A DNA stretch of 10,181 nt from DATFWK01 sp035259345 (GTDB taxonomy: Bacteria > Actinomycetota > Thermoleophilia > Miltoncostaeales > Miltoncostaeaceae): NCBI GenBank assembly GCA_035259345.1, contig DATFWK010000230.1, positions 1-10,181 on the forward strand, given 5' to 3'. Position 1 is the first letter of the stretch. The number at the start of each line of letters is the position of its first letter. The notes beneath the pieces are model-generated. The model saw only the letters and a program-made list of their open reading frames with translations, had not been told where the DNA came from and did not search any database. The position numbers and the translations under genes were made by a program. This document shows, piece by piece, positions 6,606 to 10,181 of this stretch.

Positions 6606-7159
6606 GGGGCCTCCCCGACGCGCGCGACGGCGATCTGCGTGTCTCCGTAGGTCCGGTCGGTGCGGGTCACGACGTCGAGGTCCTCGAGCTCCACCGGCCC
6701 GCCGGCCGCCGACTCGACCACCACGGTCGCAACCGGCGCCAGCACTGGCCTGAGCTCGGTCCCGAGCCCGCCCAGGATTCGGGGCAGGAGGCTATATGGC
6801 GGGTCGAGGAGGCACAAACCGAAGCGCCGGCCGGCCCGGGCCTCGGCGCGCAGGGCCACGCGCCAGTCGATGGGGAGCACGCGCACCCGGCGGGGATCGC
6901 CCACCATCGCCACGTTCGTGCGGATCGCGGCCACCGCTGCGGGGGAGCGGTCGACGAACGTCGCGCTCGCCGCGCCGCGGGAGAGCGCCTCGATGCCGAG
7001 CGCCCCGGAGCCGGCGAACAGGTCGAGCACGTCGAGGCCGTCGACCGGGCCGAGGATGGAGAAGAGCGCCTCGCGGACACGGTCGGCCGTGGGACGGGTG
7101 CGCCCACCCTTCGGGGCGACGAGGCGCCGCCCGCCGAGCTCCCCCGCGATCACGCGCAT
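6602..7159 (-). CDS. rsmD: 16S rRNA (guanine(966)-N2)-methyltransferase RsmD
   Basis: RsmD methylates the exocyclic amine of G966 of 16S rRNA, using S-adenosylmethionine, during 30S assembly. The product is 185 residues, typical for the family. It starts MRVIAGELGGRRL, then RPTADRVREALFSIL (22–36), the AdoMet-binding motif I DLFAGSGALGIEALSRGA (46–63), the acidic motif II region FVDRS (68–72), and the catalytic N6/N2-type motif DPPY (119–122). The ATG at 7159 is preceded by a G-rich stretch that may serve as a ribosome binding site, 22 bp after the recG stop. The N-terminal RVIAGE sequence makes this start secure. Confidence 0.96.
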   Translation of the reverse strand: MRVIAGELGGRRLVAPKGGRTRPTADRVREALFSILGPVDGLDVLDLFAGSGALGIEALSRGAASATFVDRSPAAVAAIRTNVAMVGDPRRVRVLPIDWRVALRAEARAGRRFGLCLLDPPYSLLPRILGGLGTELRPVLAPVATVVVESAAGGPVELEDLDVVTRTDRTYGDTQIAVARVGEAP

Positions 7160-7181
7160 GCGCCCCCCCGCCGGCTGCCGC

Positions 7182-9380
7182 TCAGGCCTCGAGGAGGCGC
7201 GGGAGGTCGGCGAAGCGCTCGCGCACCGCCCGCCGCAGGAGCGCGTGCTCCGGCCGCTCGAGGCGCGGGTCGTCGCGCAGCGTCCGCCGCGCGATCTGGC
7301 GTGCCTCGGCCAGCTCGCGGCGGTCGCGGGAGAGGCGCGCGTGGCGGAGGTCCGTGGGCCCGGCCTGCCGAACCCCCATGATGCTGCCCTCGCCCCGGAT
7401 CTCGAGGTCCAGCTCGGCCAGGCGGAATCCGTCGTCCGTCTGGACGAGCGCCTCCAGGCGGCGGACGCCCTCGTCCGTCGCCGGCTCCGCGAAGAGCAGG
7501 CAGCGTCCCGGGTGCCCGCCCCGGCCCACCCGCCCGCGCAGCTGGTGGAGCTGGGCGAGCCCGAAGCGGTCGGCGTCCTCGATCACGATCACCGTGGCGT
7601 TCGGCACGTCGATGCCCACCTCGACCACGGTCGTCGCCACGAGCAGGGCCGTGTCGCCGCGCGCAAAGGCCGCCATCGCGGCCCGCTTCTCGTCCGGCCG
7701 CTGCGCCCCGTGCGCCAGGCCGACCGCGAAGCCGGAGAACGGGCCGGCGGCGAGCCGCTCCGCCTCGGCCGTCGCCGCGCGCGCCTCGGCGTCCTCGCCC
7801 TCCTCGACCAGCGGGCAGATGACGTACCCCTGCCGGCCGGCGCGCAGCTCCCGCCGGACCTCCTCGTAGGCCTGCTCGCGCTCGCCCTCGCGCACCCACC
7901 TGGTCGCCACCGGCTCGCGGCCGGGCGGGCGGCCGCGGATCGTCGAGACGCGGAGGTCGCCGTAGGCCGTCAGCGCGAGCGTGCGCGGGATCGGGGTCGC
8001 GGTCATGTACAGGAGGTGGGCGGCGTCGCCGGCGCCCTCCTCGCCGGTGCGGTCGGCAAGCGCCTGGCGCTGATCGACGCCGAAGCGGTGCTGCTCGTCC
8101 ACCACGACCAAGCCGAGCTCGGCGAACGCGCCGCGCTCGCTGAGGAGGGCCTGGGTGCCCACCGCCACCGGCGCCGTGCCGGTGCGAAGCGCCAGCCGGC
8201 GGCGCTCGCGCTCGGCGGGCGGCACGCGCCCGGTGACGAGCACAGGATGGATCCCGGCCGGCTCGAGCAGCGCGTCGAGCGTCACCAGGTGCTGCTCGGC
8301 CAGGGTCTCGGTCGGGACGAGCAGCGCCGCCTGGGCTCCCGCGTCGACGGCCTGGCAGATCGCGAGCGCCGCCACGACGGTCTTGCCGGAGCCGACCTCG
8401 CCCTGCAGCAGCCGGCGCATCGGGCTCGGGCGCGCGAGGTCTCGGGCGATCTCGCCGGTGACGCGCCGCTGCTCGCCCGTGAGCTCGAACGAGAGCGCCT
8501 CGAGCAGCCGGCCCACCGACGGGCTCGAGCGACCGAGTGGGCGCGCGCGGCGCGTGAGGGTCTCGGCGCGCCGCACGGCGCCGAGCCCGAGCTGCAGCAC
8601 GACGAGCTCCTCGAGCACCAGGCGCCTGCGGCCCCGGCGGGCCTCGATCAGCGTGCGCGGGAAGTGGACGGCGGTGAGGGCGTCCCCGGCGCCGGGCAGC
8701 GCGAGCCGGGCCCGCATCCACGCGGGGAGCGGCTCCACGGCCGCGCGGGCGTCCGGGCGGGCGAGGTCGACGAGCTCGCGCAGGCGCTTGGCGGAGAGCG
8801 CCTCGCTCGCCGGGTAGACCGGCACGAGCCCCTCGGTGTGGAGCCCCTCCGACCCGGCGCCGCCGACGACCTCGTGGGCGCGCACCACGAATCGCGGCGG
8901 CGTGCCGGGCTCGAGCTTGCCCCGCAGGAGCAGCTCGGCGCCGGGCTCGAGCGTCCGGGCCAGGTACTCCTGGTTGAACCACGTCGCCACCGCCGCCCCG
9001 GTCGGGTCAGAGATCCGCGCCTCGACGATACGCAGGCGACGGCGGCGCGTGGGCCGCACGGCGATGCGGTCGAGGCGCACCCGCACGGTGGCCTCCTCGC
9101 CGGCCGCCACGTCCCGCAGCCGGCGCGCCTCGTCGTAGGCCAGGTAGCGCACCGGCAGGTGCTCGAGCAGGTCGCCCACGCGGCGCAGGCCCATCGACGC
9201 GGCGCGCTCCGCCGTGGCCCGGCCGACGCCCGGGAGCGTCGTGAGCGCCGCGGCCCAGCGCTCCGGGCCCGGCGTGCGCGGCGCGGGCGTGCGCTCCCAC
9301 GCGGCCGCTCGCGCGGCGGCGAAGGGCGGCGGCGGGCCCGCCGCCAGCGTCGGTTGCGGCTGGCGCGTCATCGGCGGCAT
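7182..9380 (-). CDS. recG: ATP-dependent DNA helicase RecG
   Basis: RecG remodels stalled replication forks and branch-migrates Holliday junctions. The product is 732 residues, within the family range of about 680–750. A Pro/Ala-rich N-terminal segment precedes TTLPGVGRATAERA and the OB-fold wedge domain (about 45–190). The helicase core follows: Walker A GEVGSGKT (327–334), PTETLAEQH (356–364), the DEQH box in VVDEQHRFGVDQR (426–438), TATPIPRT (460–467), and the C-terminal motifs VEVGIDVPNAT (586–596) and QLRGRVGRG (613–621). The late IRGEGSIMGVRQAG segment matches the RecG motif usually seen as RGPGEFLGTRQSG. ATG 9380 is chosen; an in-frame ATG at 9371 is an alternative. Neither has an obvious ribosome binding site, so leaderless translation or readthrough from ribH is possible. 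It heads the recG–rsmD–coaD run. Confidence 0.96.
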   Translation of the reverse strand: MPPMTRQPQPTLAAGPPPPFAAARAAAWERTPAPRTPGPERWAAALTTLPGVGRATAERAASMGLRRVGDLLEHLPVRYLAYDEARRLRDVAAGEEATVRVRLDRIAVRPTRRRRLRIVEARISDPTGAAVATWFNQEYLARTLEPGAELLLRGKLEPGTPPRFVVRAHEVVGGAGSEGLHTEGLVPVYPASEALSAKRLRELVDLARPDARAAVEPLPAWMRARLALPGAGDALTAVHFPRTLIEARRGRRRLVLEELVVLQLGLGAVRRAETLTRRARPLGRSSPSVGRLLEALSFELTGEQRRVTGEIARDLARPSPMRRLLQGEVGSGKTVVAALAICQAVDAGAQAALLVPTETLAEQHLVTLDALLEPAGIHPVLVTGRVPPAERERRRLALRTGTAPVAVGTQALLSERGAFAELGLVVVDEQHRFGVDQRQALADRTGEEGAGDAAHLLYMTATPIPRTLALTAYGDLRVSTIRGRPPGREPVATRWVREGEREQAYEEVRRELRAGRQGYVICPLVEEGEDAEARAATAEAERLAAGPFSGFAVGLAHGAQRPDEKRAAMAAFARGDTALLVATTVVEVGIDVPNATVIVIEDADRFGLAQLHQLRGRVGRGGHPGRCLLFAEPATDEGVRRLEALVQTDDGFRLAELDLEIRGEGSIMGVRQAGPTDLRHARLSRDRRELAEARQIARRTLRDDPRLERPEHALLRRAVRERFADLPRLLEA

Positions 9381-9383
9381 AAT
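9354..9383 (+). promoter_or_regulatory. Candidate rpmB promoter overlapping the 5' end of recG
   Basis: TTGCGG (9354–9359) and CATAAT (9378–9383) are separated by 18 bp. CATAAT differs from the TATAAT consensus at one position and is conspicuous in such GC-rich DNA. Transcription would start near 9390, giving an rpmB leader of about 54 nt. The -10 covers the recG start codon on the other strand, so RNA polymerase at rpmB and initiation of recG could interfere. The call rests on consensus matching and on position between divergent genes. Confidence 0.45.
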
Positions 9384-9396
9384 CCGAGGCCGTTCG

Positions 9397-9412
9397 CGGC
9401 CGTCCGGCCGTC
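9397..9412 (+). repeat. Tandem 8-bp repeat in the rpmB leader
   Basis: CGGCCGTC occurs twice back to back (9397–9404, 9405–9412), and a third GGCCGT lies at 9388–9393. The copies fall just after the predicted rpmB transcription start. They may be a protein-binding site, part of leader RNA structure, or chance in GC-rich sequence. Confidence 0.35.
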
Positions 9413-9437
9413 ATCGTGACAGCGACGGAGGATGACG
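9409..9437 (+). promoter_or_regulatory. Possible leader stem-loop around the rpmB ribosome binding site
   Basis: CGTCATC (9409–9415) can pair with GATGACG (9431–9437), a seven-base-pair stem with a 15-base loop. The only Shine–Dalgarno match for rpmB, GGAGG at 9427–9431, lies at the 3' edge of the loop, and the start codon follows six bases after the stem. A smaller inverted repeat, GTCA-TCG-TGAC (9410–9420), competes with it. This geometry could tune L28 translation; the sequence shows the pairing potential, the function is inferred. Confidence 0.35.
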
Positions 9438-9443
9438 CGTCCC

Positions 9444-9635
9444 ATGTCAAGGATCTGCAGCGTCTGCGGCAAGTCCCCGAAGTTCGGCAACAACCGCAGC
9501 CACTCGATGCGGGCCACGCCGCGCCGCTTCAACCCCAACGTGCAGAAGGTGCGCGTGCTGAAGGGCGCCACGCCGGTCAGCGTCTACGTCTGCACCCGCT
9601 GCCTGAAGGCCGGCAAGGTCCTCAAGGCGCCCTGA
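9444..9635 (+). CDS. rpmB: 50S ribosomal protein L28, zinc-binding (four-Cys) form
   Basis: L28 is a small basic protein of the large ribosomal subunit. From ATG 9444 the product is 63 residues, beginning MSRICSVCGKSPKFGNN and continuing with SHSMRATPRRFNPNVQKVR, the family core. Two Cys pairs (Cys5/8 in CSVC and the later CTRC) mark the zinc-binding form. An ATG four codons earlier (9432) is in frame but directly abuts the GGAGG at 9427–9431, which is too close, so 9444 is preferred although its spacing of 12 bases is long. This is the only plus-strand gene in the window. It is divergent from recG and convergent with ribH, overlapping the ribH 3' end by 14 bp. No intrinsic terminator is visible after its stop. 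Confidence 0.96.
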   Translation: MSRICSVCGKSPKFGNNRSHSMRATPRRFNPNVQKVRVLKGATPVSVYVCTRCLKAGKVLKAP

Positions 9636-10131
9636 ACCCGGTCGGGCGGGCCGGCGCGCTCGCCGTGGCCAGGAGGTTCACCATCGCGACGGCGGCATCG
9701 GCCGCCTCCTGCCCCTTGTTCCCCACGTCGCCGCCGGCGCGCGCCTCGGCCTGCGCGAGCGTGTCGCAGGTGAGGATCCCGAAGGCGCACGGGACGCCGG
9801 TCGCAAGGCCCACGCGCAGGAGGCCGGACGCCGCCGCGTCACAGACGTAGTCGAAGTGCGGCGTCTCCCCCCGGATGACCGCGCCGAGGGCGAGGATCGC
9901 CGCGTAGCGGCCGGTGCGGGCGAGGGCCTGAGCGGCGAGCGGCGCCTCGAACGCGCCGGGCACCCAGTGCTCGTCGAGCGCCCCCTCCGGCAGGCCCGAG
10001 GCGGCGAGTCGGGCCCGGGCGCCCTCCAGCAGGCGCTCGGCGATCGCGCGGTGGAAGCCCGCGACCACGGCGCACATGCGCACCGAGGGGTCCGCAAGCG
10101 GGGTCGGCGGCGGCGGGTCGCCGCGGGCCAT
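9622..10131 (-). CDS. ribH: 6,7-dimethyl-8-ribityllumazine synthase
   Basis: Lumazine synthase condenses 5-amino-6-ribitylamino-uracil with 3,4-dihydroxy-2-butanone 4-phosphate in the penultimate step of riboflavin synthesis. The product is 169 residues (family about 155–160), with about 15 extra Pro-rich residues at the N-terminus. Family motifs are VPGAFEAPLAA (57–67), GAVIRGETPHFDYV (83–96) with the catalytic His92, FGILTCDTLAQAEARAG (117–133) and NKGQEAA (138–144). The N-terminal active-site segment reads AGFHRAIAERLLEGA. The ATG at 10131 overlaps the stop of the upstream gene as TGATG, so it is probably the last cistron of a riboflavin operon lying to the right. Its stop lies inside rpmB on the opposite strand. 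With no terminator seen, its transcript could run on, antisense to rpmB, into recG. Confidence 0.96.
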   Translation of the reverse strand: MARGDPPPPTPLADPSVRMCAVVAGFHRAIAERLLEGARARLAASGLPEGALDEHWVPGAFEAPLAAQALARTGRYAAILALGAVIRGETPHFDYVCDAAASGLLRVGLATGVPCAFGILTCDTLAQAEARAGGDVGNKGQEAADAAVAMVNLLATASAPARPTGFRAP

Positions 10132-10181
10132 CAGCGCGCCGGGGCGTCCGGCTCGTCCTCCTCCTCGGAGCCGAACTCGAA
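10131..10181 (-). CDS. C-terminal fragment of an unidentified gene upstream of ribH
   Basis: Only the last 16 codons and the TGA (10133–10131) are inside the window. They encode FEFGSEEEDEPDAPAR, an acidic, probably disordered tail with no family motif. It overlaps the ribH start as TGATG and reads in the same direction, so it should be co-transcribed with ribH. In riboflavin operons the gene before ribH is often ribBA (GTP cyclohydrolase II / DHBP synthase), which is a reasonable guess from context, but nothing in these residues shows it. Confidence 0.6.
   Translation of the reverse strand, partial: FEFGSEEEDEPDAPAR

Noticed and set aside
6660..9419. A 919-codon open frame on the plus strand across rsmD and recG
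   Set aside because: It is an antisense shadow of two well-identified genes, Arg/Ala/Gly-rich without any domain motif, and it runs over two separate genes.
9636..9700. A search for an intrinsic terminator after rpmB
   Set aside because: No stem-loop followed by a T run is present; the sequence is the GC-rich coding end of ribH on the other strand.

Overview
The window is a housekeeping chromosomal segment from a very GC-rich bacterium. By inspection GC is well above 70%, and G or C dominates third codon positions. Gene order and content point to the Actinomycetota: a coaD – DivIVA/SepIVA-like coiled-coil gene – yceD (DUF177) – rpmF – rnc – smc series. plsX and acpP sit between rpmF and rnc, and mutM is absent. 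This resembles deep-branching, Thermoleophilia-type lineages more than Streptomyces or Mycobacterium. The class-level placement is inference from gene order only.

Layout. Nearly everything is on the minus strand and reads right to left. At the right edge are the last 16 codons of an unidentified gene, stop/start-overlapped with ribH (lumazine synthase). The single plus-strand gene, rpmB (ribosomal protein L28), lies between ribH and recG. It is tail-to-tail with ribH, their 3' ends overlapping by 14 bp, and head-to-head with recG, with 63 bp between start codons. From recG leftward runs a compact ten-gene array: recG (branch-migration helicase), rsmD (16S rRNA m2G966 methyltransferase), coaD (phosphopantetheine adenylyltransferase), a SepIVA/DivIVA-like coiled-coil protein, yceD (DUF177), rpmF (ribosomal protein L32), plsX (phosphate acyltransferase), acpP (acyl carrier protein), rnc (RNase III) and smc (chromosome-structuring ATPase, cut by the left edge before its C-terminal head). 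Junctions are overlapping (ATGA, GTGA, TGATG) or short (12–74 bp). No gene-free stretch exceeds about 75 bp.

How the genes fit together. The cluster joins ribosome biogenesis (rsmD, yceD, rpmF, rnc, rpmB), the start of membrane lipid synthesis (plsX, acpP, and coaD, whose CoA product supplies the phosphopantetheine arm of ACP) and chromosome or cell-cycle functions (recG, smc, the SepIVA-like gene). This linkage is a known conserved bacterial arrangement. I see no mobile element, CRISPR array, tRNA, rRNA, phage gene or defence system, and I do not think the window holds an undescribed system. The points worth a second look are small: an rnc frame with no ATG, GTG or TTG start before its catalytic domain; an Ala where RNase III normally has its second-site metal-binding Asp; a candidate rpmB promoter laid over the recG start codon, with a leader stem around the rpmB ribosome binding site; the 14-bp near-palindromic stop-codon overlap of rpmB and ribH; and a short, divergent SMC hinge.
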